Assembly: GCA_036583965.1 (NCBI GenBank)
Contig: JAZBQD010000027.1
Span: 7,231,187-7,295,186 of the forward strand
DNA length: 64,000 nt
DNA from: Prunella strophiata
Taxonomy: Eukaryota; Chordata; Aves; Passeriformes; Prunellidae
Direction: 5' to 3'
In this document: piece by piece, positions 1 to 14,377 of the stretch
Numbering within the stretch: the stretch's first letter is position 1
Layout of the letters: each line of letters opens with the position of its first letter
Notes under the pieces: generated by a model
Databases searched by the model: none
Seen by the model: the letters and a program-made list of their open reading frames with translations, nothing else
Told to the model about the DNA's origin: nothing
Translations under genes and position numbers: made by a program

Positions 1-3000
1 ATTTCGGAAGAATATTATGGTAAACATAAAACCGCAATAAACAAATACAAAGGGGTATGAAAAATTAATGGGTTTCGTATTTTCGATCATTTTCCCCCCT
101 AATTTAAAATACAATTTTCAAAGGTTCTGCAGGAGATTGACTCTCACTCTGTAAACAAGGCACTCAAATAGAGAATTTTCATATTCTTAGCATGTATCAT
201 CTTGATATTCAACTTTGTCCAAAGATCTTATCATTCCTCAAGAGCACTCTACAATTGAGCTAAGTTGGTGAAGCTTTTATAACACAGTACTATCATCAGA
301 TGATCCTATTTTTAAACACAATTGAAATCAAAGAGCTGGTAGATGACCTGGTGTTTAAAAAACATGAATCTTAGTCAGTATAATGCATACTTTCAAAGAT
401 GATCAAATGCATCAAAAGCTATTTTCATTCATCACTGGAGCAAGTTTGGGCATTTTTTTGGGTCTCTAGAATCCCAGCACAATAGGATTCCATAACCATG
501 GATCAGTAGGTTTCAAAATAATTATATGGGAACTAAATTACGTTTTGTGAATTTTCATATCTAGCAGAAATGTCGAGCTGGTATGAGGGTTTTGCAATTG
601 CCTTTTTTTTTTTTTTTAATTTTTTCTCTCCAAAGAAATAAAAGGTTTAATTCACTTACAGGTTTTCCAAGGTGTAGTAAGAGAATTTTTTTCCAGAGTT
701 TCTCCAGCCCTGCAATCCCTTCCTATCTGTCTCCTCACAGAGGAACTGGACTGATAAGCACTGCTCAGTAAAAGGGCTCAGCTGTTACCTCAGGAATGAG
801 CTTCCTTCCTCTTCCAGCATTGCCAACTTCTATTATGCCGACATAATTTCTCTTGGAAGAACATTCTGCTAATACTTGTAGGATCCTCTCACAAAGAGGT
901 TTGTTATCAATTCTGTGAGTGTGGCAAGAAGAGGAAAAGAGTGGTCAGAAATTAGCATTCCTTCTTCCTCACCCTGCAGTTGGATTATGGGGCAAGGTGG
1001 AATTTACCTGAATTTATAATCACTGTGTGGTTCTAGGACTCATTCATTTCTGTCCATGATTTTTTCATGCAGAAGGGGAACATATGGTCCTAACTCCCTC
1101 ACTTGTTCTGAGGAGAATGGCAAAGCAGAAAATCTAAACTGCTTCAAGTCAAAGCCTTTCATAAATTAAGGCTTTTATATTCTTACCTCTTTTCTGAATG
1201 GCTCAGAATTTTCCTTCCTGTGTGCTGTTTTGGTGTGTTTAGTGGCTACATGTGAGCGTGGTGACATTTATGTGAAGTGAATCTATTAAATTCTTTATAA
1301 TGAATAGCATGTAACTGTAAAACATGTACAGTTTTCTCATTTTGCCCTCCTCTGGGAGACTACGACAACATTTTGGCAAGTAGGAGTAAACAGCTTTGTG
1401 TTGGCATGCAGTAAATTAAACTGAGTAATTAAAATCAATAGCAAAACACTAGCTAGGCAGAAAGGTCATATAACACAACAGAAAACTGTTGGGTAGCATA
1501 TTGCAGGAAATCAAAATAAATTTCTGAACTTTTCATTATTCTTTACATGCCTAAAACTGGTCTGAAAAGGCTGGTGAGACACAGTGAGGTATTGATAGAG
1601 ACAGGATCATTCTCTGAGATGGAATAAAATGTTTTAATACTAATAGATGAGATTTGGCAGGGTAAAAGGCTGCAAGACACAGTGGAAAATATAAGACAGG
1701 ACTTAAATTTAACTACTGTAATATAAACTTTTGTTTGTTTAGATTGGCTTAATGTATTACATAGTAATGCCTGCAAGTGCTGAAGTCAGATATGCCAGTC
1801 ACTCATCTCTGTCAGTGCAGATATAATTTTTAAGTTTAATGTTAATGTTTCCCTGGTCAGCTTGAGTGTGGCCTAGCAATTTAGGGGATAGTCCAGGTTT
1901 TAAGCTACACATAAAGTCTTTACTCCAATTATCAGGTTTGACTGACAGATAATTCTGATTTTTGAATACTGTTCTAAATCACTGTACTCCTCTTATGACC
2001 ATGGCTTCCCAAAGGAAGTCTGTGGTGGGTTTTTGCATTTTTTTGCTGATGAAATGTGTTACAGTGGTGGAAGGAGGTGGGAGGAAATCATGAGACACGA
2101 TTCCAGGAAAAGTGGAGATGTAGGATGAGTCACTAAGAGTGTTTGCTTGGGAGAGACCGAAAAGGAATCAAAGGCACAACTAACCTGTAACAAGTATGCT
2201 CAGTCATGAAGTGGATATGAGCTAAAGGTAGAATATTTTATGAAATGAACTGGCTGAGTTGAGAAAAGCAGAAAGCTTTAAGGCCCATGAGCTCTTCTAG
2301 GCTGGATGTGTTTGCTTTTCCCAGTTCAATCTGTTGTTCTAATAGGCAATGCTACTGTGCCTTTCTTATCTCTCTTGAATTTGCCAGCTCCATTAACTCT
2401 CTCTCAGACAACTGTCAGAGAGATCTTGTGTCATCATTCAGGAGGCATGAAATGCTGCATTTACAATCCTTTCTTTAGGTCTTCATTTTTGGGTTTGCAG
2501 CATTTCTCCTGCACAGTTTTGAAGAGCTTTTCCTGACTGTGCAAATCCTGGGACACTGTGTGGCCATAACAGCTATGGGCTGATCAGGGGGTTTTGGGGG
2601 GTGAATGATGAGTTACAGCATGTTTGTCTGGCAGATTAGAGGCTTCAGCCAGTCAGGCACTGGAGAGTCAGTTGTGAAACAAAAGCACTGGGTTATGGTT
2701 GGTGTGTGCTGTTCCTATTTATTCTTGAGGTCATTTAATTTCCCTTCTAATATTTGTAATTTCAACTTAAGACAATACTTTTTTTTGTGGATGTTTCCAT
2801 TTATATTGCCTGTTTTGAATTTAATGGTAGCAATTTAAAAGTAATAACAGTGATAGGCAGGTTTTGTGCTGGCTGTATGCAATAGCTGTGTCTTGTCACT
2901 TAAAGCCACACTGCATTCTAACAATCGAGTGCTAGGAACTGGCTGAGAGCAGCAACTGTGCAAACTGATCTGTCATGGAAAGCTGGGCTCAGATTTGGTT

Positions 3001-6000
3001 TGCTTAAGTTATGAAAGTGCCTTGGCCTTTCAGCCTGCTCCCCTGGGAGTTTGATGTGTCCACACACTGCAGCAGCAAGGGACAAACACAAGCCAGGCTT
3101 GTCCTGATGGGAGACCCCAGTGATGTGTGCAGCAGGAGCACTGCAGGCCCACATCACCTGCATCAGCTCTGCTGGGTGGGACATGGACTATGTCTGGGGT
3201 AAGTGGTTTAACCAGCCAGGCCCTCATGGTTAATGGACATCAAGTTTAATGGTTCTGAGACAGAGATTCATGAAGGAATATGAGCATGATCACATCCAGT
3301 TGAAAATGCTGTAAGCTATGATATCTTTTTTCTCCCAGTTCCAATCCAGGTAAATAAAGCTAAAGAACTTTTACTGGGTTTATATTTTCACTTTTAGTGC
3401 TGTGGGACTTAAAATAATACATACCTATGTTTTTACAGATATAACTAGTGCACAAAATGACACAGAAATAGTTTTTGTTCTTTTGTTTTCATGTTTTAAT
3501 GTAGTATATGGCTTCCTTTTTTAAAGTCAGCTGTTAACTTTTAAGACCTTTCAGCATATATTTTTCCTGTGCTTGAATTTTTATAGTCATTAATGGAATA
3601 GGAAATGGCATCCACCTTCCTGCCTCTTAATGCTAAACCCTAATTTATGAATCCTACTTAAAACTGTGGTTCATATTCAGCAGGACTGTGCATCTGCTTA
3701 AAGCTAAGCTAATGTACAACTGTGAGACAATGAGACTGATGCAAAGTCTTCCAAAAATATTTCCAACCAGTGGGCTATGTAATAGCTTGATGTATTTTTT
3801 AAAAATTAATTGCATGTGTATATGTACTGAATTTTCCCCACTATTTCATAGAAAATACCATACATTTTATCTTCAGTATGGCATGGCTGCATTTCCTAAG
3901 ATGCTGGCCATAGTAGCTAACACACACCTGTGTTTGGATTTATAACACCTCAGTGCCTTCTGGCCCCATCTAAAGACCAGAGGGACAATGTTTAATACAT
4001 ACTATTGCCTGGAAAAGCAACAGATAAGAAATTGTGACTCCTACTTGAAAGCCTTTAAGTATTTAAGGTTATTACAAGCTAAATTTTCACCATTTGTGTG
4101 TTTAAACTGAGAGCTATGTATATTATTTTCGCAAGTACTCTTACAAAAATTTCCTACAAGTATTTTGACAAATGTCCTGTCATTCTCCTGGAAATACACA
4201 ATATATGGAGCATTTTGAAGATGATTTGCTTATAAAAGTTTTTTATCCCATATGTTGCTTTCTCTTATTTTCTCTTATTTAAGCATAAATATTACAGCTT
4301 CTTGACACTGTTTGGAAGATTTTTAGATGCTTTGTTTCAAGCATCTCAGCCTTATTGCAGTAAAGACTGCTGTTTTTAACAAAAGTGCCAGTCCTATAAA
4401 GCCTTACATGTCCAAAATGCAAGTTAATATTTGGACCAAACCTTTAGAAATGTGAAACAGATGAGTTCCTGGGAGAAATGTAAAATAATCCCCAGAAAAC
4501 CTTACATCAAATATAAATAAAATGCAATGACTAGTCCTACTGGCTTTTCTGTTGGTGCTGTTTTTATGCAGGGTGGTCTAACATGGTGAATGGTCTAACA
4601 GCAGGGTAAAAACCTGAAAGAAACTGAGGAGCATTACGGCCACTTGCTAATATTTCATTTGGAAAATAGAAAGATAAAGCAGATGGAATTGATCATATTT
4701 TGCTTTACATTAAGTTTTCTCATCCTTCCATGTATGACTTCATGTTTAAATTGTATTTTACAGTTGTTGGTAGTGATCAGTTCAGGAAATACTGAGAAAC
4801 ATAGAAAGCTACCCCATCATCTTGGGTTCTTTTCTGTTTTCCTTTTTTTAATTTTATCATTGGAGTCTGTGACCTAAGACTTTCTTTTAGGGTTTTCTCT
4901 GCCCACTTTTTCCTGATCTGGATGTATGAGCACCACATATATTTCACTAGGAATATTTGGTGATTGGTCTGGACCAGCAACTTGTGCAGCATCTGCTTAG
5001 ATTATCATATTGATTAGACCCTGGAAGTGCAAACATTTGAACAATGATTTTAAGAGTAACCAGTCTCTCTGGAGTGCTAGTGTGTGCCTAGAAATCATTG
5101 GAGGCATGGTTTTTACAGGTACATATCTGTCACTTGGAGCTCAAACTTTCTGTTATAAACCTCCATACCTTTTCCCAGAGCTTCCTAAAGATTTAGCTCA
5201 GAGAATCTTTGAGGGGTGAAGAGCGAGGAGGCTCTCCCCTATTTTGATGACATTCCTTGAGAGCACAGGAAAAATGCTTTTGTTGACCAGATATCAAGTT
5301 CTGCACTGCCTTGGTGATCACTGGCTTGTAGACAACTACCTGATGTACAACTTATCCCATCCTCTCACAGGGTATCAGCCTCCCTGCAGAGTGTGCATTC
5401 TCTCACCATGTTTTATAACAGTCTAAAGAGGAAGGAAAAGTGTCTAGAACTTTGTCAGCTGCAGGAGAACTTGAAGAGTCTTTCAAGGCTAAATAAAACT
5501 TGGTGTAATTTAGTAAAATGTATCCTACGTTTCCCTTCCCTTCACCATCATGTCTAGTTATATTGCAGAAGAGGGTAAAGGAGGTAATGCTCTTGTAGTC
5601 TAAACAAACTCACCACGGTGAAATGGGGCAGTACTTTTAAATATGCATAAGGATTGCAGTTGCTCCATTTTGTGACACTGACTGTTCAGGTAGAGGCAAA
5701 AAAAAAAAGCAAAGCAACAAAACGCAGAGTTTTCCCAAAATGAATATTTTTTAAAGGGCCATCAAGAAAAATGATGCTGTAACTATTATTGTGAAAAATT
5801 GGAGTGGCCTGGTTGATACCACGCATACAGTTTGGAAAAACAAGATTAGTGTAACACACCATTTTTCAATTTCTCCTGTCTTCAACAGCTGCAACCATTG
5901 CAGCATCTCATTTTTTTAACTTTGTGTCTGGGATGAGAAATCCCATGTGTGTACAATGGTTTCTGACTGCCTGGGCCTCCTGCTCTCAGCTTTTTCCCTC

Positions 6001-7055
6001 TGCTCACATGTTTCCATGTGTACTTCAAATAAGAGAGGGAGAGCAGGATACTTAGTCTCCTCTTAGATCAATATTGCTCTGGGGGTCAGCAGCTAGGAAT
6101 GTTGGAAAAGAGGGGAGGGAATTGTCTTTTATTTCCCCTGCAGACTGAGGCCAGCACCTTTGCATTGGGTTCATCTCTGTTACCTGGGAAGAAAGCCTGC
6201 TTAGGTTATTTCTGAACCAGCATCATCAGGCAAAAAGACCAATGTGAATAAGATGGCAAAGGGTTTGAGTAGCAAGAAAATATTAGAATCTTTTTCCATC
6301 ACTAAATTTTATTCTCTAGGTGGCCATCTAGGTGGTGTTTTTTCTTAGAGCTGGGCTCAGTGGGGAGAGGGATCGAGGTCAGCAGGTGTTGGAGCTGGGA
6401 GGCTCAGGGTGTTTGCAAAGCAGTAGCTCCTGGTCTGTGAGCCAGAGTATTGAAGTCCTGTTTCATTCACTTTCATCTTTCAAGAAAAGGGCTTGCCATG
6501 TTTGTTGTTCCCTTCTGACTGGGAAAACTGAGGTTTTTCCTTCCAGGCTTCTTTTTATTTATTTTTTTTTTCTCTGCTGTGTGTTTAATGCGATAGCTCT
6601 GAGTGCTGTCTCCAGAAGGGATAACTAAAGGACACAAAAGGCAGGGCTTCCCAGCACAATGCACATTTAGCCCTGAAAATGCAGTATTGCCATTGCTAAC
6701 AGGCCACATGCTGGCACAGAGGATAAATGGGAGACCTACAGCCTCTCCTTGTAGTAGAGAAATGCAAGCACCCTTGGAGATAGGTACTCTGCAGCCCTCT
6801 CTAGAGTAGGAGGATGTTATAAAGTAGTTTTTCAATGGAGGGAGGTGAAAGGAGGGAATTTGAAGGAGCTTACAGCAGAGCATGGAGAATAAAATTTGTG
6901 TATGTGCAGGATGTGTAGCCTGGGCAAGAAGGAAAAACTTTTCGATGCTGAATTTAAATTATTTTGCTCTCACATTGTCATGACTTGTACATGTTTTAAA
7001 ATTATGTGTTTTCATGCAAAGAAATCAGGAGGTTCTACAGCATAAATCAGTCTTT
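1..7055. other. Intronic stretch with no recognised gene or element
   Basis: AT-rich unique-looking sequence with short homopolymers, for example a 15-T run at 603-617 and a short A run near 5700. ORFs are short and show no recognisable family. A slightly GC-richer patch at about 2940-3200 holds overlapping short ORFs on both strands, with nothing identifiable. Confidence 0.6.
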
Positions 7056-7059
7056 ACAG

Positions 7060-7490
7060 CAAACAAGGAGGTACATATCTTAGACCTGTTCTTTTCTGGG
7101 AATAAAGATGAGGCACTATCAGAGATTGAGAAGATGGAGCAAATTGATTAATTAAAAAGTAGTAAATCATCAGTCCCACATGATTTATGTATAAAAGAAT
7201 TCTGAGGAAGATTAGGAATGAATTAACTGAACTGCTAACAAAGATATGCACTCTCATTAAAACCAAGCTCTTTTCCAGAGGGTTGGCAAGTATCTGGGGT
7301 TTATCCTATATTTAGACCAGTAAGCATTACATCTGCACATTGCAAATGGTCGAAACAGGAATTTAAAAGGGAATAATAAAACACCTGGAAGATCGTGATG
7401 AGAGAGACTTTAATGAGAACAGCTTTAGCAAAGGAAAACCACGTCTCACTACATTGCTTAGAACTCTGTGAATGTGCCCATAAAAAGGAA
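7060..7490 (+). mobile_element. Decayed CR1/L3-like LINE, reverse-transcriptase finger region
   Basis: The + strand aligns by eye with the middle of a CR1-type ORF2. A block near 7150-7230 resembles the segment before the finger motif (a degraded K-S-x-G-P-D-like stretch). The DNA around 7312-7345 resembles the N-Y-R-P-V-S-L-T-S codons. A block near 7415-7460 reads as SFSKGKPRLTTLL, matching the usual G-F-x-K-G-K-S-C-L-T-N-L pattern. Frameshifts and stops are frequent. The match breaks off at about 7490 and resumes at about 8541 with the next expected RT block, so the two pieces look like one element split by an insertion. The family name is tentative. Confidence 0.65.
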
Positions 7491-7640
7491 TTAGAATGAT
7501 CATCCTGGACCAGACCAAAATTCCCTCTAGCCCAGCATCCTGCCTCTGTCAGTGCCCTGTCACAGCCACACAGGAATGAGAGAGGAATAAAAAGAATTAG
7601 ATAACCCTTTTCCCCTGGACTTGATTGACAGCAAGAAAGG
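7485..7640 (+). repeat. Possible old sauropsid retroposon inside the split LINE
   Basis: The stretch beginning near 7495 has the wording of a dispersed reptile/bird repeat: a 'catcctggaccagaccaa' block followed by 'ctctagcccagcatcctg' and 'ctctgtcagtg'. It sits where the LINE alignment is interrupted, so it may be part of the inserted sequence. The family name is not known to me with confidence and the right edge is vague. Confidence 0.4.
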
Positions 7641-8530
7641 CCATGTCTGAATTTAAGGGGGTCATTTGCTGACATCAGACATGCTGACATCATCTCTTTC
7701 CCAGAAACAAGTCCTGAACTCTGGTGCTCAGAGACAGAATTTCTCCCACTCACAAAAAGGAAATGGGTGGTAAAATAAACAACAGTGTTAGACCACCCTT
7801 TTCAGTTTTCCTGAAAAGGATCAAAGAGGACTCTGACAGGTTGGATGTTCAGAGTATCCATAACCAGCTCCTGAGGTATAGCTGCACCAGCAGCATTTTC
7901 ATCTGGTGAGGCCACTGCGTTGTTTTGTTGGCTCTTCACCCCCCCAGCCAAGCATTTCCTGGCAGGCCACACTTAGTGCTCCTCTGGGTGCTCTGCAGTC
8001 CATGGTGCTCTCACCCACTGCTCCCATCAGCTCCCATCCTTCTGCTGACTCGTTCTGTTGTTTCAACCCTTGGAAAAGTAAGCACAGAGCAGAGAATCAG
8101 GCACAGGCTCCCAGCTCTTGAAAGACTTAAGCAGCTTCTGGGACTAGCATGGCTTGCAGGAGGCTTTAAGTCTCCGTTTTACCACTCCCCCCCACCCCCT
8201 TTTTTTTTTTTCTCTTCTTTTTTTATGGTGTAAATTTGTATTTTGTTGCTGTATACTCTTCCTGGAATGACTCACTTGGACATCCAGTTGATGTGATCTT
8301 TTCCACATTTTCTCCTTGTGATGAAGTAACTCCTTTTATAACAGAAAAAAATATAATTTTACTTAGATGTATAGTTGCAATATGTGCCAAAGAAAAGTGT
8401 TTCTGGCTTTCTCATCAGCCTTTCCAGCTTATCTCCCTTTGATTGCATTGGATGCCAAGGTGCACTTTCCCCCTGGGAATTCCTGGGAATGTTTCCTCAC
8501 CTTTGGGTTTCAGCTCCCAGGCTTATGAGA
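7640..8530. other. Remainder of the sequence separating the two LINE pieces; nothing recognised
   Basis: About 0.9 kb without a recognised gene or repeat. It includes a homopyrimidine patch at about 8185-8224, with seven and five cytosines followed by T runs. It may be part of the insertion that split the LINE, or replacement sequence. Confidence 0.4.
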
Positions 8531-9070
8531 CGAGCTGCCTGACATAATGTATTTTGACTTTTTAAAAGCATGTGACAAAGTCTGTCACAAGACACTGCTG
8601 CAAAGGCTAAGTAGTCACATATGGTGACAGGGCAAGTATCCCCATAGATCAAAACCTGACAAGGAAACAGAAAAGGCAGAGGGCTAAGTGGTCAGTTTTC
8701 ATCCCACTAAAAGGCCAGCAGCTGTGTTTCTTAAAGTTAACTATCAGGTCACATGCTAAATATCTTTATTAATGATCTTGGGAGAGAGAGGTGAAGGATT
8801 AGGTGGTAACATTTACAAATGACATGAAATTACTTAAGTAATTTAAGCCTGTAGCACACTGTTGCAAACTTCTGGGTGATCTAGCAAGGAGGTTCATTCC
8901 TGATAAATGAGAAGTTAGTCTGTGGAAGAAACCACACAAAAATGTTATTCTCTGACTAAAGGGAAAAACCCTGAACATTGCTGTTGGCAGTTCCACAGCA
9001 GAAGCCATTTGAGATGCTTGTTATGGTAGAAAAAGTGAACAAGATGCTAGAAGGCGTAAGAAATGGGGCA
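8530..9070 (+). mobile_element. Decayed CR1/L3-like LINE, reverse-transcriptase palm region
   Basis: At 8550-8609 the + strand encodes YFDFLKACDKVCHKTLLQ, matching CR1 RT motif A (Y-L-D-F-S-K-A-F-D-T-V). At 8759-8779 it encodes NIFINDL, matching the conserved segment before the active site. At 8812-8832 the expected F-A-D-D-T-K-L is present as FTNDMKL, so one of the paired catalytic aspartates is lost. Near 9030-9060 a VNKMLEG-like stretch fits the downstream part. Frameshifts and stops make this a dead copy. Orientation and order match the piece at 7060-7490. Confidence 0.72.
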
Positions 9071-12000
9071 TTAAAAATGAATTACTGAACTGGGTCTTCA
9101 TTGTGTGTAGACAGATGAGAGGATAAAGCAAAATATTATGGGGAAGTTTCCCCAGCTAACAAAGTCTGATCCATGATGACAATTTCCTGTTTTCTTTTGT
9201 CTTTATCCTGCTCATTCATCATCTACTATCAGAGATGCACTGATCTTTATCAGGAATAATATACTTTGGGAAGGCAGAGGCTTCCAGAGGGTTTGAGATC
9301 TTGCTAAGGACAGTTCAGTATCAACCAAGCTACAATGGGCAAAAACCTCTTTCCTTTCTGTTCTCCTTCCATTGCTAGTTACTTAAAATTCACATCTAAA
9401 TGATATAAATTAAAAATCTCATCTTTGTATTTAGACTGTTGGGATCATCAACATTTTAAACATGGATTTCAGAATTCATATGTTACTGAAAAGCTTCTTC
9501 AAGTTGGGGCTCTTATGAGACTTATAAATTATTCTTGCATAGAGAAGTCACCTGAGACTAACCTAAATGAAGTTAACATAGATTTTAAAAATTATTCTTG
9601 CAGAAGAACAGGGAGTGGTGGGAATATATGAACAGATGGGAAAGGGAGAAGAGGAGACTGAAGTAAAGGCTAATTAGGTAATTGAGGCTAAGAGGCTATT
9701 AGAGCTGACCCAGTGGTCTACTGGTAATGCAGTTCAGGGACTTGAATTTGGGATTGAGGTTGGTCCCTCATTCCCAGGCCAACAAATGCTCCAAACATCA
9801 TAAGGACTCAGTTTCACAGCCTGTATCATCCTGTTAGTATGTGTTTTCCAGTCAACATAATCTGGAGGGATTGAATGTCAGATTATAGTGGAGATGGGAA
9901 AGAATTATGGATTTGGTCATGAAAATGTTAAATTATTATGCTAATGAATAAATTCTTTGGTGAAATTCTTTGGAATTCATCTGAATTTGCTATTGAAGAA
10001 AAAAATTGAAATAAATGTGTTTTGAAGAGATTCTTAGTAAGAATTAACTATTTCTCTCCAAGCAGCCTTTCCTAAAATTTGTCCAGGTCATGATTCTCTC
10101 AAGCATGACTTTTCTTTCCAGAGACAGTAGACAAAGCAAAGACCTAAGAGGGCATTTATTTTAAGTCATTCCATTACCTTGTTCCTGAAAAATTTGTAGC
10201 TGGTGTGGTTGTGGTGTGCCAATCCTGTCCCCTTCTCTCTGTCTCCTGACCTACCTTCTTTTCCAATGCAGTCAGTGGTACACATTATTCTGGATTTTAT
10301 TTGCTTATTTGCTCCCTGATGTCAGTATATGCAAACTGTATTCTGAAGTTGTCAGGAGCTTTGCTCTTGTGTGGCCAGAGAGTCTGGTATAGGTCAAAGC
10401 CAGGACAGGAATTGTGCTGAGGTGCAACATTTCTTGTCCTCACCTTTTCCTGGTGCAACATTATTTATGCTGACTTGATTTTTTAAAAATTTTCCACTTA
10501 TTTACAGCATTTGTGACTTATCTTAGTTTCTTCAAAATCCTTTTGTTTTTCTTTTCTACACTGCAAACTTTGGAGAATGTCACTCCTTTACTTCCCTTGT
10601 TCCTTACCTTTCTCAGTGATTCTTATCACAAATTAGAGTATTTTTTAACTTTTATTTTTTATCTGTGTTTGGTTTTTTTATTTTCTACTGGTAGCTGCAT
10701 TTCAAGACATAAAGGCTGGCCCCTGCATCCTTCTCTTGCATTCATGATATCTTGAGAGGATCACAACATATGTATGGCTAACTAGTATTTTTGTGGAAAG
10801 CTGTCTTTTCTTCTTCTCTATCTTTTTTGTCATTTACAAACACTGCATAGAGATATTTCTGTTGAAGCAATCCATGGCTGGAATACCTGTGGTCAGTAGG
10901 CAAATCATATTTTGACCCAAGTAAAAATCAGCACCATTCATTATCCCTGCAGTTTAAAAGAGAGTTTCTGTAGAATAATTACAGTGTTGGAACTGCTGCT
11001 TCAGAGGAAAGTCTCTGCAGTTTGAGATTTAGCAACTGGACAGAATAAACAAAAGATGGAGGGGGGAGAATGGCTTTGGCTCTGGAGGTAGGCAGGAGGG
11101 AGGAAGAAGGGGAACTGGCTGCTTGTCCACTGGAAATCCCACTTGTACCTGCTGCTGGCAGAAGATTTTGGATTTTGCTATCAGCTGACAGCTGCTCTCA
11201 GACATACTGAAGTGTTTTGTCGAAAGAGTGATAAATTTTGACCTCTGTGGACAAATTTCATGTTTAGGGGAGATAGACAAGTGAGAAGTAATAGAAGGCA
11301 TTGAATGAAACCTCCTCCCACAAAACCAAATTGAGGTTTGGAGAAGCTGAAACTACACTTTTCTCCATTTAAGGGATTGCATGTTGCTCTATCTCATATG
11401 AAGTTGCTTAAAATTAATTCAATCATTTTTAAATTTATTTCTTGCCAGTTTTCACTTTATCAGGCCTCCCTTTCATTCTCCTTTCTGGCAAACTGAAAGA
11501 TGGTGAATTCATTTCTGCCAGCAGAACCTGTGGACAGGTTTTTAGCATTGCTTCATATCCTGCAATCATGACCCTTCCCTCCTTCTTCCCCGCTTTTTCT
11601 CTCAAAAAGAAAAAAAAAAGCAAAAAAAAGAAAAAAAATCTTAATGAATTTATGGAATTTTAGAGAAAAAAAAGGTTAAAAATGCAGTGTTTTCTCCTTG
11701 AAGTTGTAAAGAATGAAGAGAATTTACAAGCAGTTTTTATGCAGTTCATTATTATTTGAATTCCTTAACAGTTTTGATAGAGGTTGCCTAATTATTTCAA
11801 TTAAAAAATGAAGGTTGCATGCTTAATGTGTACAGTTTCTGATTTCTATTAAATTATTACACAATATTTTGATTTTTATACTTAAGAAGAAGAAACCAGG
11901 TACTGTTAGAGGCTGAAAACCTAGAAAGGTTTCAACCTTGAAAGGTGGAAACCTTTTTTAAATTATGAAAATATTTGGGGAACATTGTAATACACAGTAG

Positions 12001-13140
12001 GAAGAAAAAAAACAGGACTTGTTTTTCAGTGTCTGAAACTGAGTTAGCTGTGCCAAAACCCATTCAGTTGTCTGCAAAAAATATTTAACACCATCTGACA
12101 TATTCACTGTCACTCCATGCTCTGTGAATCAAATATAAAATTATGTGCAAGAAAAAAAACCCTACAAACTTATTTTGTCACAAGTAAGCTAAGAATTTTG
12201 AAGATGGTCAGCTCCACTTGTCAACAAGAATAAGCAAGAAGAAAAATAATGGCTTAGACTAGCAGGGAAAGAAGTCAGGAAGAAAAGGGCTGCCTTCCAG
12301 AAGAGGAGTTTGCAGCACAAGATTTACATCCTTAGATTTTGTCCAGAGTTTGTTGGATTTCTTGCAGTTGATAACTGGGGACATCCAGCTCTAGGATTAA
12401 AATCTAAGCACTCAGAAAGAGTAGCCAAATCTAGTATTTGGGACAACATCAGTAAATACCTGGAGATTATTTTTCAAAGTTGAATCAGAATCAAGTTTTG
12501 GGTCAGCAGGCTTAATTTTGTCCCAGATTGTGTCTCAGGCCCACACCTTTGAGTTCTGTAGGCAGGCTTGGAAATTTGTGAATTTGTTCTGTAGTGCCCC
12601 TCCCCATGCAAAGTGATGGCAATTGAAAATGCTCACCACAGTGTGTCACCACAGCTAACACTGCACCACAACTTGAGCATTTCTCTACAAGTCAGATCCT
12701 GTAATTTCTCTTTTGGCCATCGATTTTTCACGGCACCTGCAGTTTTTTGTTTTTGCTCCAAAGATCATCATCTTACTTTGAAGTCTCCTGACTGGGTTAT
12801 GTCTAACCTGATCCTGTGGAGGCAAGGGACTGAATAATTACTTTATGAGTGCCATATTAGAAGCAGTCCAAAGACTATTTATGCTGCTCATTAAAGTCAT
12901 TGGGAATTTGGCTGGGCCAGAGCTCCCTGCTTTGGTCATGCAATAGGGAGAGGAAAGCGTTCCAAAAATTGTTATTTTGTAATTACTTGTGCTGTGGTGC
13001 CACAAGAGGATTTGATTATCGCCCTTCTGTGTTTAAAACTTAGATACCACAAAGCAGTACCATCAGTACTCCCAGTGTTTGTCCTCCAAAACATTGATTT
13101 ACTCCCAGTTTTAAAATGGAAATAAGCAGAAGGTAGCAGG

Positions 13141-13161
13141 AAAAAAAAAAAAAAAAAAAAA
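13141..13161 (+). repeat. A21 homopolymer
   Basis: Twenty-one consecutive adenines. No recognisable retroposon body lies directly upstream, so it is treated as a simple repeat. Confidence 0.9.
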
Positions 13162-14377
13162 GGTCAAGACAGATAATAAAAGGTTTGATTTTAAAGTCAA
13201 AATTCTTAGTTGAAGTTAAAATTATATTCAAATTAGCAGTATAGTTAGGATAAAGTTTTTGAAGTTCTGAATTATTCCCCTTACTGCCTCTTGCAGTACC
13301 AAGGAGTAAGATCTTGGGGCCTCTAAAGTCATCAGGTTTTTGATACTGGATGAGGACTACAGTTTTAATTTTTATTTTTTGTACACTGACAAATTTGATC
13401 CTACTGCATGCTACCAAAACAGAGCAAATGTTCTGACTCCAGACTGCACTGCTGCAAACACAGGAACAGGAAAGGTCATGCACACTCACACTTGGAGCAA
13501 CAAATCCACTGTGCAGACAGGAGGAGAAGACACTCAAAGGCTCAAGCTTTTGGCACTGGATTGTTAGCATCAAAGTAGAGAGAAACTCTCAATTTCTGTT
13601 CCTCCTTCTTCCTTGGACAGAAAGAGTTTTGTGCTTATCTTTAAGACTAGGCATTCTGAATTTGTGTCAAAGTGATGTATGAAATCAAGCTTCATTTCTT
13701 TAAATACATCTAGAAAACAGACTGGAAATGAGTTGTTTGCACGTTATTCTCTGTGGCTGTGCTTGGAATGGGGGTGGTTCTCCTTTAAATAACCACTCAG
13801 GAGCTCAGGGATCCGGGCAGTTGTGCATCAATTAGCAGGATGCTTTGCTGAGTGTGAGCTGCCTGGAAATGCAAAGGGACAAATCAGAGCATTGAGGTTT
13901 CCACCATCATTTTGCCTTCCTGCCTCTAACTACAAATCAGCTTCATTGTGACTCACAGCGTAAGAAGTTGGTGCATTTCTGCAGATCCATGATAAGATAT
14001 TTTTCTTTAGTAAGAAATGCAGTTAGACTCTGCATTCTGAATCTGTTCCTGCCAGGCCCTAGATGCATTAGTATTCCACTGGCAGCTGCCTGTAGGTAGG
14101 AATATTGTTTTTGTCCATAACCAGAGGGAACAATCAGACTAAGCTGTTCCCCAGCTATAAACCAGCCAAAGTAATTGGGTTTAATTTTAATTTTTGTAAT
14201 AGCTTTAAATTAATAGGAGCAGCTGCTGCCACAGTGTGTGGGTGTCCTTTTCCAGAAGGCATAGAACAAAAAAGGGAAAGAGTAAACAATAGTGTGTCTA
14301 GGACACAAAGGTTAATTCAAGAACTGAGCAATGTCTTTTCGTTATCAAAAACTCAGTTGGTGATATCTAGCACTTTG

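Noticed and set aside
13040..13573. 177-codon - strand open frame, the longest in the window
   Set aside because: It contains a poly-Phe stretch read from the A21 run and shows no family resemblance or splice support.
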